Source of the DNA: Hymenobacter metallicola
GTDB taxonomy: Bacteria > Bacteroidota > Bacteroidia > Cytophagales > Hymenobacteraceae
Assembly (NCBI RefSeq): GCF_004745645.1
Contig: NZ_SRMB01000001.1
Coordinates: 2,356,001 to 2,420,000 of the forward strand
Reading direction: 5' to 3'
DNA length: 64,000 bases
Shown: positions 27,002-35,019 of the stretch, one piece after another
How positions within the stretch are numbered: the stretch's first letter is position 1
Layout of the letters: each line of letters opens with the position of its first letter
The notes under the pieces: model-generated
What the model saw: the letters and a program-made list of their open reading frames with translations, nothing else
What the model was told of the DNA's origin: nothing
Database searches by the model: none
Program-made: the position numbers and the translations under genes

Positions 27002-27024
27002 TTAACAGCAGAACCCTAAGAACC
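27002..27024 (+). repeat. cassette leader repeat, copy 1
   Basis: A 23-base sequence containing AACAGCAGAACCCTAAG lies immediately before ATG 27025. An exact copy occurs at 27438-27460. Confidence 0.85.
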
Positions 27025-27441
27025 ATGAACCAGGAACGATTGAACCAGATACGGGAACGGTGTCAGAAGGCAAGCCTTGGCCCCTGGATGCCGGCCCCAA
27101 CTGCGCCGAAGAACAAGTTTCGGGTATACCCTCAATACCCGAACTATGGCAACCCGGCCCCCTTATTCCAGCCTAGCAATCATATCTGCACCATGAACAG
27201 CGGCGTGAACAGGGCAGTAGCACAATTGCAGGCTGATACCCTGTTTATTGCTGCTGCTCGGCAGGACATCCCCGACCTGCTAGCCGAGATAGACCGCCTA
27301 CGGGCCTTGCTCCCCGCCTATGGCACTTGCCCGCGCTGTCACGGCACGAATCGGATGGCAGCCGCTGGAGAGTCTAGAGCCTGTGTCTCCTGTGCTGATG
27401 AGGCGTGGCATGCCCGTCAGACGCCCCCTCATCATCGTTAA
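27025..27441 (+). CDS. Ead/Ea22-like phage accessory protein with Cys pairs, 138 aa
   Basis: NQIRERCQKASLGPWMPAP at the start and TLFIAAARQDIPDLLAEIDR with LRALLPAYG later match the Ea22-like accessory family of phages (function unknown). The C-terminus adds CPRCHGT and CVSCAD, a likely zinc ribbon. The start at ATG 27025 directly follows the leader repeat. Confidence 0.65.
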   Translation: MNQERLNQIRERCQKASLGPWMPAPTAPKNKFRVYPQYPNYGNPAPLFQPSNHICTMNSGVNRAVAQLQADTLFIAAARQDIPDLLAEIDRLRALLPAYGTCPRCHGTNRMAAAGESRACVSCADEAWHARQTPPHHR

Positions 27442-27460
27442 CAGCAGAACCCTAAGAACC
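27438..27460 (+). repeat. cassette leader repeat, copy 2
   Basis: Exact 23-base copy of 27002-27024. It overlaps the end of the Ea22-like gene and stands seven bases before ATG 27468. Confidence 0.85.
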
Positions 27461-27467
27461 CTGAGTT

Positions 27468-27647
27468 ATGAACTACGCCGCTCACATCCTGCCAGGCCAA
27501 ACCCTACCCGCCTGCAACCGCTGCCAGTACATCGCCCGAAGTGCCAATGTTGAATCCTGCCCGTATTGCGGCGGCAATTGGACGCACGATGTGACCCGGC
27601 CTGCTACCATATCCCCTTCATCGACTCCTTCAGAGCATGAACAATAA
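27468..27647 (+). CDS. small zinc-ribbon protein, 59 aa
   Basis: Opens MNYAAHILPGQTLPACNRCQ and has a second pair CPYCGGNW, spaced as in a zinc ribbon. It ends at TAA 27645-27647 and overlaps the start of the HTH gene by 11 bases. It is preceded by the leader repeat, which supports it as a real gene. Confidence 0.6.
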   Translation: MNYAAHILPGQTLPACNRCQYIARSANVESCPYCGGNWTHDVTRPATISPSSTPSEHEQ

Positions 27648-27861
27648 ACTTCCGCCTGGGGCTCAGGCCGATATAGCGCGAGTGACGGGCCTTAGCCGTC
27701 AAGCTGTAAGCAAGGTGCTGCAAGGCAAATTCAAGAATGAGCAGGTCAGCCAACTAGCAGAAGAGTATGCTGCCCGCTACGCTACCCAAATCAGAGTCGG
27801 TCAATTCCGGCTATTTATCAACAACCTCTCCGATGAGGCGCTAGCCACCTACTTAAAATGA
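27637..27861 (+). CDS. small Cro/CI-type HTH regulator, 74 aa
   Basis: ADIARVTGLSRQAVSKVLQG is a clear helix-turn-helix (residues ~11-32), followed by helices around VSQLAEEYAARY. The size suits a Cro-like DNA-binding protein. Its start lies inside the end of the zinc-ribbon gene and its stop overlaps the next ATG (ATGA). Confidence 0.7.
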   Translation: MNNKLPPGAQADIARVTGLSRQAVSKVLQGKFKNEQVSQLAEEYAARYATQIRVGQFRLFINNLSDEALATYLK

Positions 27862-28157
27862 AAGAACCTGCCAAACTCATGACCCAGGCTGATATAAACG
27901 CCTCTGCGCCAATCATTGCGTCCTTTATCTTCCCAGGGCAGGAAGTTGCGGAGTATAGTTCAGTTGAATTAACCGAGATAAGCGAGGCTATCAGCATTGT
28001 GCATCTGCGTCGGCCTGATCTTGCGCGAGTCATGCGGCGGTTTTTCAACGACATGAAGGCCGGGAAGGTCTTGCGAGAAACTAACGCCTTGAATCCGCCC
28101 CAGGGAGCCCCCGTAGGTTGTGCAGGGTGCGCCGGAAAGGAGGTGTATGGTGAGTAA
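27858..28157 (+). CDS. cassette protein, 99 aa
   Basis: Translationally coupled to the HTH gene by ATGA. Mostly helical; the C-terminus has CAGCAGK, which might be a metal or redox pair. The last codons contain GGAGG, which serves as a ribosome site for the next gene. No family recognised. Confidence 0.5.
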   Translation: MKEPAKLMTQADINASAPIIASFIFPGQEVAEYSSVELTEISEAISIVHLRRPDLARVMRRFFNDMKAGKVLRETNALNPPQGAPVGCAGCAGKEVYGE

Positions 28158-28371
28158 GCCAACGAAACCGCAGTACACCTTAGCAGCTCGGTTATATGCC
28201 CTGTCACTGGTTACTCATCTAGACTTGGATACTGAGAACGATGATTCTGAAATTATCAGGCAGTTGGCGATTGATAAAGCATTAGCCGCACTCGCTCGGC
28301 TAAAAGTTGACCCTGCCGAGTTGCTAAGCGAAGATGATTGCCTAAAAGTAGCCAGAAGGCTGAAGCCATGA
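28147..28371 (+). CDS. small helical cassette protein, 74 aa
   Basis: Starts at ATG 28147 (or GTG 28150) behind AAAGGAGG, one of the few classical Shine-Dalgarno sequences in the window. Acidic, helical (DTENDDSEIIRQLAIDKALA). Overlaps the previous gene by 11 bases. No family recognised. Confidence 0.5.
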   Translation: MVSKPTKPQYTLAARLYALSLVTHLDLDTENDDSEIIRQLAIDKALAALARLKVDPAELLSEDDCLKVARRLKP

Positions 28372-28417
28372 CCCTGCTTAGCAACCAAGAAGGCCGTGCC
28401 CAAAACCCACGTTTGGT

Positions 28418-28753
28418 TTAGCCAAACAAGCCAGCACCGGCCGGAGCCAGCTGCACCTTCTTGGTCGCAGCTGGCTTTTTTGCTTTCGGGACGGGCATAA
28501 TGGCCCCGCCCTGCTCCTTCGGGGCCGGTACCCCTACCCCACCCTTGCGGGGCGCACTAAAGCGCGTGGCTCGCATGTGCGGCTGGCCGTCCACCCAGAA
28601 CTCCTCTACGCCAAACTGACTGCGGTAACACACCAAGTCCAGGGCCACCGCCTCCGCGAGCTGGTCGGCGGAGAGGTGGCGCTGGAAGGTTTGGCGCGTG
28701 TAGAGCTTGTCCTTTTCCAGGGGCAAGCCAGCTACCAGGGCGGCTAGGCTCAT
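28418..28753 (-). CDS. virion-region protein, 111 aa
   Basis: Residues 1-65 form a small domain (LYTRQTFQRHLSADQLAEAV ... FGVEEFWVDGQP); the rest is Pro/Lys/Ala-rich (PVPKAKKPAATKK). The start overlaps the portal stop by four bases. Its 3' coding region doubles as the terminator of the opposing cassette. No family recognised. Confidence 0.5.
   Translation of the reverse strand: MSLAALVAGLPLEKDKLYTRQTFQRHLSADQLAEAVALDLVCYRSQFGVEEFWVDGQPHMRATRFSAPRKGGVGVPAPKEQGGAIMPVPKAKKPAATKKVQLAPAGAGLFG
28445..28481 (+). terminator. terminator of the 26-28 kb plus cassette, inside a minus-strand gene
   Basis: AGCCAGCTGC (28445-28454) pairs with GCAGCTGGCT (28467-28476), followed by TTTTT. It faces the plus strand, just beyond the last cassette gene, and lies within the coding region of the minus 111-aa gene. 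Confidence 0.75.
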
Positions 28754-31161
28754 GCGGCGGCCGAGGTAGGTTCCGGGGCCAGGGCCGCCTCGCGCAGCTG
28801 CTCATCGGCCCGCTGCTGGCCACCCAACACCTGCTCGGTCAGCTTGTGCTCGACTTTCAGGTTTTCGCGGTCCGTCTTGCCCTGCTCCTGCACGCCCAGG
28901 GCGGTGAGCTTGGTTTGGTTGCCCAGCTCGCCCAGGTAGATAGTGGCCTCGGTCTGCTTCTCAATGGCACCCCACTGCGTCTCGCGGCGAAACTGCTCGA
29001 TCTGCATGTTCTGCTCGAAGGTGGCCTGGGCCAATTGCATATCGGCCTGCGACTTGGCTTGCAGACTCTGGTTCTGCACGTCGCCGTTCTGCTGTTGCAG
29101 CTGCTGGCTTTCCTGCTGCAGGCGCTTGCGCCGGCGCTTGATACGGCGGGCCAACTCCCGGCTGGCCTTTTTCAGGTTGGGAATGCGGCGCACAAACAGG
29201 TAGTCTTCGAAGTCGATACCGTCGGGGCTGCCAGCCACCCCCTGCTGCAGGGCGAGCTTGGCCGTGTCGTACAAGTCCACCCACTCCTCGGGCGTGGGGC
29301 GGGGCTCAATACCGGTTGTGAAGTCGTAGCGAAAAAGGTCCGGATACGGGCCTACCTGCTTGCTGGCCCCTCCGGGTAAGCTCATCGTGCCCGTGACGGG
29401 CGAACGATGCTCTGTGAGCTTAATACGGCCCGCTAGGTTGCGGAATATTGTCTCATGTACGGACTCCTGGGCGCGGAACAGATACTTCAGCACGTTCTGG
29501 GTGCCCATCAGCGCCTGCTCCTGCACGCCCTTGCCCACGCCATCCTTGGGTGTGGCGGCCGAGGCCACGGCGTTGGCGCCGGTAATGACTTCGAGCAGCT
29601 GCATGGAATTCCAAAAGTCGTTCCAGTGCTGGCCCGCCGTGGTTGGCACGCCGCCCGGGTTTTTCACTACAGCCAGGCCCAGCGGCTCGTTGCTGTCGTT
29701 GACGCGCTTGCCGAACGTGGTACCGGTTTCCAGGAAAAACTCGTAGGCTTCCTGCGCTGAGAGGGGCTTGCCGTCGGCGCCCTTCAGCGGAATGTCTTTC
29801 AGCACGTCCGGGTCGATGTTGAAGCCCTCGGGTACGTAGGTCTTCATATCGGCCCGCCACATGCGAATACTGCGCTCCATGTCGTTGACAATGGAAATGC
29901 AGTGGTCCACCACGCTGATGGCCTTGTTGCCTACCCGGCCGGCCACGTAGGCGGCAAACGGCAGGCGGGCCTTGAGCGGGTTGGCCAAGTCGCGGCCCTG
30001 CTCCAAGGACTTGCGGCAGTTATAGGCAATGTCCATCCCGACTACCAGCGTAGCCTCGTAGAGGTTGGTAATGGTGCGGCGCACCACGCGGCCTTTATCC
30101 GACTCGTTTTTGAAGCCAGCGGGCTTGCGGTAGGTTTTCGGGTTGCCCTTGCTCGTGGGCTTCACCTGCTGCACCTCGTCGTCGTCACTGAGGAAGAACA
30201 CGCGCACTACCTGAATGGTAGCCGTATCCTCTTTCAGGCCGATGGCCGGGTCTACGGTGCCCATGTTGCTGGTGAGCAGGCTGGCGGCGTGGGTTTCCAG
30301 GGCTTTCCACTGGTGCTGCTCCAGCCCTTTCAGCTTCGGGTCGAGGGCCTTGCCGGCTTCCACCTCGGAGCGTAGCTGCTCCAGGGTGATGTTTTCCAGG
30401 TAGGCACCCGCCCACCAGTCGCGACAGTCGGCGTAGCGCGAGGTCAGCATCAGGGCCATATCGGGCGAAACGCGCACCACCGTGGGCGCCTGGCCGGGAA
30501 TCTGCTTGTCGTGGAGCAGGCAGAGGCCGTGACGCAGCAACTGCTGGCGCAACTCGGCGGCCAGCTGCTTGTAGCGGCTGCGGTCCAGGCACAGGGCCAG
30601 CTTTTCCTCCAGGGCAATGGCGGCGTCCAGCTCGATGCTTTCCACCCACTCGCGCATTTCGTCCTCGTCGGCGGGCACCTGCTCGGGCAGGCCGTCCTGG
30701 CTGGGCCGCATGCCCATCTGGCGGGCGAACTGGCCGGCGTCCTGCCACTTCTCCATGTTGCGGATCTGGCGCTCAATTTCCTGCGCAGCCCGGGAGCCCG
30801 ATACGCTGATGGTGGGGTCGTACTCGCGCTCCTCCAGCATGGCTTCCAGGGCGTGGAGCTTAATAGGCAGGATGGGCAGCGGGGACTGGTCTACGATTTG
30901 GCCGAGCTGCACCGGGTCGTTGGTCTTGCCCCGCTTGGTGCGGCGGTATTGCAACGTGTCCTGCACACCCTCGGCGTAGGTATCGAGGCGGGCGTAGTGG
31001 TCCCGGCCGCCGTACCACATGGTGGAATTGTTGCGCAGCACGTCGCTGATGTAAGCGCAGGCGTTCTGCTTGATCCACTCCTGGGTTTTCTTCTTGGGAT
31101 TTCGCTCGCTCCGGGAAGCGTAAGCAACGGCGTAGTTGGCGGTCAGGTCGAGGGACGGCAT
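28750..31161 (-). CDS. portal protein (crAss-like), 803 aa
   Basis: The position directly after the terminase (stop TAA and ATG abut), the ~800-residue length, and the C-terminal long Gln/Lys-rich helix (RRIKRRRKRLQQESQQLQQQ) all fit a podovirus portal, in which that helix forms the barrel. The middle has typical charged and Trp-rich segments (WWAGAYLENITLEQL). No alternative portal candidate exists in the window. Confidence 0.7.
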   Translation of the reverse strand: MPSLDLTANYAVAYASRSERNPKKKTQEWIKQNACAYISDVLRNNSTMWYGGRDHYARLDTYAEGVQDTLQYRRTKRGKTNDPVQLGQIVDQSPLPILPIKLHALEAMLEEREYDPTISVSGSRAAQEIERQIRNMEKWQDAGQFARQMGMRPSQDGLPEQVPADEDEMREWVESIELDAAIALEEKLALCLDRSRYKQLAAELRQQLLRHGLCLLHDKQIPGQAPTVVRVSPDMALMLTSRYADCRDWWAGAYLENITLEQLRSEVEAGKALDPKLKGLEQHQWKALETHAASLLTSNMGTVDPAIGLKEDTATIQVVRVFFLSDDDEVQQVKPTSKGNPKTYRKPAGFKNESDKGRVVRRTITNLYEATLVVGMDIAYNCRKSLEQGRDLANPLKARLPFAAYVAGRVGNKAISVVDHCISIVNDMERSIRMWRADMKTYVPEGFNIDPDVLKDIPLKGADGKPLSAQEAYEFFLETGTTFGKRVNDSNEPLGLAVVKNPGGVPTTAGQHWNDFWNSMQLLEVITGANAVASAATPKDGVGKGVQEQALMGTQNVLKYLFRAQESVHETIFRNLAGRIKLTEHRSPVTGTMSLPGGASKQVGPYPDLFRYDFTTGIEPRPTPEEWVDLYDTAKLALQQGVAGSPDGIDFEDYLFVRRIPNLKKASRELARRIKRRRKRLQQESQQLQQQNGDVQNQSLQAKSQADMQLAQATFEQNMQIEQFRRETQWGAIEKQTEATIYLGELGNQTKLTALGVQEQGKTDRENLKVEHKLTEQVLGGQQRADEQLREAALAPEPTSAAA

Positions 31162-33297
31162 TTAGTTATTGAAGTAGTTGCGTGGGTCGAAAGCGGCCAA
31201 CGACGGCAGCGTGTCAGCAGCAGGGGCAGACTTAAAGGGCTGGTAGCGGGTAATGTCGCAGAGGGCGTAGCCGCCGCTCACCGATAAGTCAAATTTAGTG
31301 GTTTTATTCGGGTCAAACTGAAGTATCTGATTCAGCGTGCGGGGGAAGGGCATCCGGCGCGGGTCGTAGGGGATGCCGTCGTCGTTTATTCCAACTTCCC
31401 CCCGGCTGTTCTTGCTCAGGCTCGTGCCGACGTACTGACTCACGTACTTTACCCATTCTTCGGTATAGCGGCCAATCATCAGTGGCGAGGAGGCGGCCCC
31501 GGCGTTTTTCTGGTTCTTGGTGTGCTCGGTCTGCGTCGAGGCCGGGCGCTTGGAAATAAAGGCTTCGTAGCCCCGCCCCATCAGTTCCTCTTTCAGGGCC
31601 GGGCGGTTGGTTTCCGGGAAGATGGAGCAGCCAAAGAAGTGAATAGCCTTGATTACGTCCTCGAAGTACACGTTCGGGTCGCTCATCCGTTCCGCGTATT
31701 CCAGAATCTGGCTGTGGCTGGGCCAGTAGTGGGGCGCGTCGTCGGGCAACGCCTCCATGTCCTCATCGAACTTGTAGAACAGCGTCAGGGCCGTGAGCGA
31801 GGCCCCGGAGAGCTTTTCCGGGTCGCGGTGGTCCACGGGGTCAGCGCCGGAGCCGAAGCGGTGGGTGTTCAGCGGCTTCCACTTCACCACCTCCCCGTAC
31901 TTGGTTTTGATACGGCCGGTGGCCTCCACCTGGTTGAGCCAGGAATCCGGGGGCAGCCAGGAAATGTAGAAGCGGCCCGCCACCTCGTCCTGCATGGCCT
32001 TGACCTTCGTTTTACTCTCGTCGGTCCAGTCCAGGCGGTAGCGCCGGTAGATGGGCTGGTCGAGCTGGGCCAGGTGGCTCAAAACGTGGCCGACGTGCTC
32101 GGCGTTGACCACGCAATCCACCTTGACGCTGGGCGACAGGGCTTCCTCGATGGTGAACGGGTTGGCCCGCTTCTCTTTCAGGAGCAGAATTGGGTCATGG
32201 GCCACGGAGCGGCGCCGGGCCAGAAAGTGCTCCTTGCCAGCGGCGGTGTCGCGGCCGTACTCGTCCACCTTGAACCCTTCGTAGGCCGGAATGAACAGGC
32301 GAAACAGGCCCGAAGCGGTGCGAATCAGCGGGTTTTTCGGGTCGTAGCCGTTGGGGCCAATGAGCGTCTGGTTCGAGTTGTTCCAGAATTGGGCGCACAT
32401 GCCCACCGAGTCGTCGTCGTCCTCGTCGGAAGTGGTGGTATTGGCACCCTTGCCCACAATTTCGCCGTCGGGCTCGAACTGCTTGCTGACAACAGACCAG
32501 CGGTTATAGGAGTTGAATTTCTGCTTCTTGCCTACCTCGTCGTTGAGGAAGAAGGTCACGCCGTCACCGTCGAGGGCGGTTTCCGTCGATTCCTTCCAGA
32601 AAATCTTGCTTTTCAGGCCCTTTACCCGGTCAGGCATGTTGGCCGCGCCCTTCTTCTGGTTGACAGGCGTATCAAAGACGATTTCGTACTTGGGCCGCGA
32701 GCTGCCGGCCATCTGCGGGGCGAACCACGGGGCCTCCTTCAGCGCGTCCACGGCCGGAATCACTTCCTTGCGGTACACGGTTTCCTCGGCGGATTCCTCG
32801 TTTTTCGACTGAATGCCGAAACGGAAGAAGGCAATGCGGGTCGCGCCCTCCACCCCGATAGAGGCAAAGCGGGACGTTTTGCCGTCGCGGCGCCGGGTCT
32901 GCAGGTAGCCGCCCAGGCAGTTCGGGCTGGTCATAACGTGCTCCCACCACCAGTAGAAACGGCGGTTGTGCTCCCGGTAGTCCGGCTTTTTGCTACCGTA
33001 GCGGTGGTAGTTCAGGTAGAAGTAGTGCCGGCCGGTGATGTAGGTCGGCACGCCGTCGTTGTAGAACCACACGCCGTTTTCGCGACGGTCCCACTCCTGG
33101 TCTTCCAGCTGCTGCTGCTTGTAGCGGGGCCACGCCAGATATTCCTCGGGCGTGGGCAGCGCGGTATGGGCAAACTTCTGGTCTTTCTTCTTGGTAATGT
33201 GGCCGTTCAGGAACTCGGAACGGTCAGGCACAACAGGGCTACCGAGGGTGTATTCCCCGATAACGTCCCACATTCTGCCGTCTTTCTCTTTCTTCAT
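31162..33297 (-). CDS. large terminase subunit (crAss-like), 711 aa
   Basis: N-terminal VWFYNDGVPTYITGRHYFYL and FYWWWEHV, then LQTRRRDGKTS as the ATP-binding loop (~133), FFLNDEVGKK as Walker B (~250), and a nuclease-type GSGADPVDHRD (~480) make this the packaging ATPase/nuclease. This arrangement and the aromatic-rich opening resemble TerL of crAss-like phages. A hairpin with 9-base arms stands just before the ATG (33301-33327). Confidence 0.85.
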   Translation of the reverse strand: MKKEKDGRMWDVIGEYTLGSPVVPDRSEFLNGHITKKKDQKFAHTALPTPEEYLAWPRYKQQQLEDQEWDRRENGVWFYNDGVPTYITGRHYFYLNYHRYGSKKPDYREHNRRFYWWWEHVMTSPNCLGGYLQTRRRDGKTSRFASIGVEGATRIAFFRFGIQSKNEESAEETVYRKEVIPAVDALKEAPWFAPQMAGSSRPKYEIVFDTPVNQKKGAANMPDRVKGLKSKIFWKESTETALDGDGVTFFLNDEVGKKQKFNSYNRWSVVSKQFEPDGEIVGKGANTTTSDEDDDDSVGMCAQFWNNSNQTLIGPNGYDPKNPLIRTASGLFRLFIPAYEGFKVDEYGRDTAAGKEHFLARRRSVAHDPILLLKEKRANPFTIEEALSPSVKVDCVVNAEHVGHVLSHLAQLDQPIYRRYRLDWTDESKTKVKAMQDEVAGRFYISWLPPDSWLNQVEATGRIKTKYGEVVKWKPLNTHRFGSGADPVDHRDPEKLSGASLTALTLFYKFDEDMEALPDDAPHYWPSHSQILEYAERMSDPNVYFEDVIKAIHFFGCSIFPETNRPALKEELMGRGYEAFISKRPASTQTEHTKNQKNAGAASSPLMIGRYTEEWVKYVSQYVGTSLSKNSRGEVGINDDGIPYDPRRMPFPRTLNQILQFDPNKTTKFDLSVSGGYALCDITRYQPFKSAPAADTLPSLAAFDPRNYFNN

Positions 33298-33300
33298 GGT

Positions 33301-33327
33301 GTCGTTGCGAATTCAGGGCGCAACGAC
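33301..33327 (-). promoter_or_regulatory. hairpin in the terminase leader
   Basis: GTCGTTGCG (33301-33309) and CGCAACGAC (33319-33327) form a perfect 9-base stem with a 9-base loop, four bases before the terminase start codon. In mRNA it would sit at the ribosome site and could restrain translation. The adjoining AACCCAACCCCTGTCG is shared with an inverse copy after the capsid gene. Confidence 0.6.
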
Positions 33328-33347
33328 AGGGGTTGGGTCTGGTGAGA

Positions 33348-33584
33348 CTACTTGCGGCGTATTGCCTGAAAGGCTAGGCCCATTGCCATTACAAGGTCAC
33401 TCTTAGGGTATAAGTGGCTGTATTTCCTCTCGATGCGGTCAGCTAATTCGGTCTTGCCAGCACGCCGACATTTGACTTCGAGCCGCAAAGCTTTGCGGGC
33501 TATATCTTTCGCTGGAGAAATTTGGTGGTAGTTGCAGAGTTCGTCTAGCAAGCCGGGGAATGGCAGCATGGGTTTTATTGACAA
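33348..33584 (-). CDS. small basic phage protein, 78 aa
   Basis: Helical and basic (ARKALRLEVKCRRAGKTELA). It overlaps the stop of the papain-like gene by 10 bases. Its place before the terminase might suit a small terminase subunit, but there is no recognisable motif. Confidence 0.45.
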   Translation of the reverse strand: MSIKPMLPFPGLLDELCNYHQISPAKDIARKALRLEVKCRRAGKTELADRIERKYSHLYPKSDLVMAMGLAFQAIRRK

Positions 33585-34015
33585 GGCGTGAGTGTGTAGG
33601 CCATTTCTGGCAGATCTTTCAGTCCCTCGCGTGACGGGTGTGGGTCGTGAACAATTTCCATGTTGCGGCCGTGGGCAACAACTGCGTGGTGCATGATAGT
33701 GCCATCTGGGTACGTCCTTGGGGAAACGCCTGAAGCAACATAGTAGCCATCCAACAGCTCCAGTGTACCCGGCGCCATTTCTCGGCCCTCCCGAATAGCT
33801 TTTAGGTTGACGGTATCCAACTCATACCCCTGCTCGCGAAACCAATGAATCAGATCCAAAAACCAGCCGGGGCCAGCCTCTGTCAAATCCTCATTGTAAG
33901 TAAATAGTGGCAGATCGTTCGGCTTCTCTTTATCTAGAACACAGGCAAATGCTGTCCTCAAACAGTCACCAATGCCGTGCTCAGCAACCGTGTATAGTTG
34001 AGTTAATGGCTTCAT
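33575..34015 (-). CDS. papain-like (C39-type) cysteine protease-fold protein, 146 aa
   Basis: GDCLRTAFACVLD places a candidate catalytic Cys at residue 18 at the start of a helix. TIMHHAVVAHG (His109/110) and IVHDPHPS (Asp124) complete a Cys-His-Asp triad in the right order. GYYVASGVSPRTYPDG is conserved in a phage family that I recall as hypothetical proteins. Peptidase or deamidase activity is inferred from the triad only. It overlaps both neighbours by a few bases. Confidence 0.6.
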   Translation of the reverse strand: MKPLTQLYTVAEHGIGDCLRTAFACVLDKEKPNDLPLFTYNEDLTEAGPGWFLDLIHWFREQGYELDTVNLKAIREGREMAPGTLELLDGYYVASGVSPRTYPDGTIMHHAVVAHGRNMEIVHDPHPSREGLKDLPEMAYTLTPCQ

Positions 34016-34629
34016 TTTCGTTTGGGCACAAATGATTGGCCCACGGCCCGTTTCTCCACGCTACCGGTCTGGTTCAGCACGTCACGCTGCTGGACTTCCT
34101 TCAATTCCTCGTCGTTGAGGAACAGGGTATTGCCCAGACTTTCGAGCTTGGGCACCTGCTCAAACATGGCGTCCAGGTTATCCTTGCGGGTTTTCTGGGC
34201 GGTCTGGATCTTGGTTTCGTCCAGGCTACCCCGCTCAATCGGGGCACTCAGGCCCTCAATGGTCTGCCACGCGGATTCCAGGCCGTGAAACCAGAGGGCG
34301 TAGCTCAGCGAGCTTTGCAGGCGCACGTATTGGTTAATCATGGCCGCCACATCTTTGTCCTCCCACTTCTCCACGGCGGCGCGGCGCTTGTCAGTAGCTG
34401 GCACGCCAGCGCGGCGCATACACTCGCGCTTTTTGTGGTCCACGGGCAAGTCGCGGTACTCGCTCCCCTTGTCGGCGTAGAAGATGGTAAAGCGCAGCCA
34501 GCAGTCGTTTTCGCCCGCGCCGTGCTCCACGAAAGCCGGGTAAGCCCGTAGCTCCGGGTGCGCGTCGAGCACGCGCTGGCCTGCCTTCAGCTTGTCAATA
34601 GGGAAGCGCAGGGTGGATTTCTCGGCCAT
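34012..34629 (-). CDS. phage protein upstream of terminase, 205 aa
   Basis: Charged, mainly helical protein with a central WEDKDVAAMINQYVRLQSSL segment and a basic tail. It is coupled on both sides: its ATG overlaps the upstream stop (TAATG) and its end overlaps the papain-like gene. No family recognised; an assembly or small-terminase role is possible by position only. Confidence 0.5.
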   Translation of the reverse strand: MAEKSTLRFPIDKLKAGQRVLDAHPELRAYPAFVEHGAGENDCWLRFTIFYADKGSEYRDLPVDHKKRECMRRAGVPATDKRRAAVEKWEDKDVAAMINQYVRLQSSLSYALWFHGLESAWQTIEGLSAPIERGSLDETKIQTAQKTRKDNLDAMFEQVPKLESLGNTLFLNDEELKEVQQRDVLNQTGSVEKRAVGQSFVPKRK

Positions 34630-34805
34630 TATTCTAAATATTTAACAAGTGCCTGCGCCAGCGTATACCTGTCGGGCTCGGACGTTATAGATACACCGCC
34701 TAATGGCATCCATCCGTGGGCAATCAATCCCTTAACAGTATTTGCAAGGAGGACTGGGGTGCGCTCTGTAGCAACAGTGTAGTTGACAATTCTTTTCTCG
34801 TCCAT
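34629..34805 (-). CDS. DUF1737-like small protein, 58 aa
   Basis: Opens MDEKRIVNYTVATERTPVLL and contains GLIAHGWMPLGGVSI and YTLAQALVKYL, the core of the DUF1737 family (unknown function; small alpha/beta domain). The start is ATG 34805-34803. The gene is joined to its neighbours by overlapping stop and start codons (TGATG and TAATG). Confidence 0.7.
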   Translation of the reverse strand: MDEKRIVNYTVATERTPVLLANTVKGLIAHGWMPLGGVSITSEPDRYTLAQALVKYLE

Positions 34806-35017
34806 CACCGTGTTTTGTAGTAGTGCGGGCGTGTGTAGCCGTGCTTAACAGTCTTCTCGGCCACAGTCGCCCGTCGGGACGAAGTGCAGCTGGAAAAGTA
34901 GAAAAGACACCCCACCAAGATAGCTGCATATAGCAGCCACTGCGCCCAGCCCTTGGGGTTGAAGAACCACAGAAAGCCGTCCACTAGGCCCTCCAGGTAA
35001 TCGTCGTTATCGTGCAT
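34805..35017 (-). CDS. small membrane protein, 70 aa
   Basis: One hydrophobic segment (WAQWLLYAAILVGCLFYF, residues ~27-45) follows an acidic N-terminus; the C-terminus is basic. Start at M 35017. It lies in the accessory block between the terminase and the lysis-type genes. No family recognised. Confidence 0.55.
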   Translation of the reverse strand: MHDNDDYLEGLVDGFLWFFNPKGWAQWLLYAAILVGCLFYFSSCTSSRRATVAEKTVKHGYTRPHYYKTR

Positions 35018-35019
35018 GG

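Noticed and set aside
31522..33345. Long plus-strand frame opposite the terminase gene.
   Set aside because: Antisense shadow of the terminase; no plausible start signal or domain.
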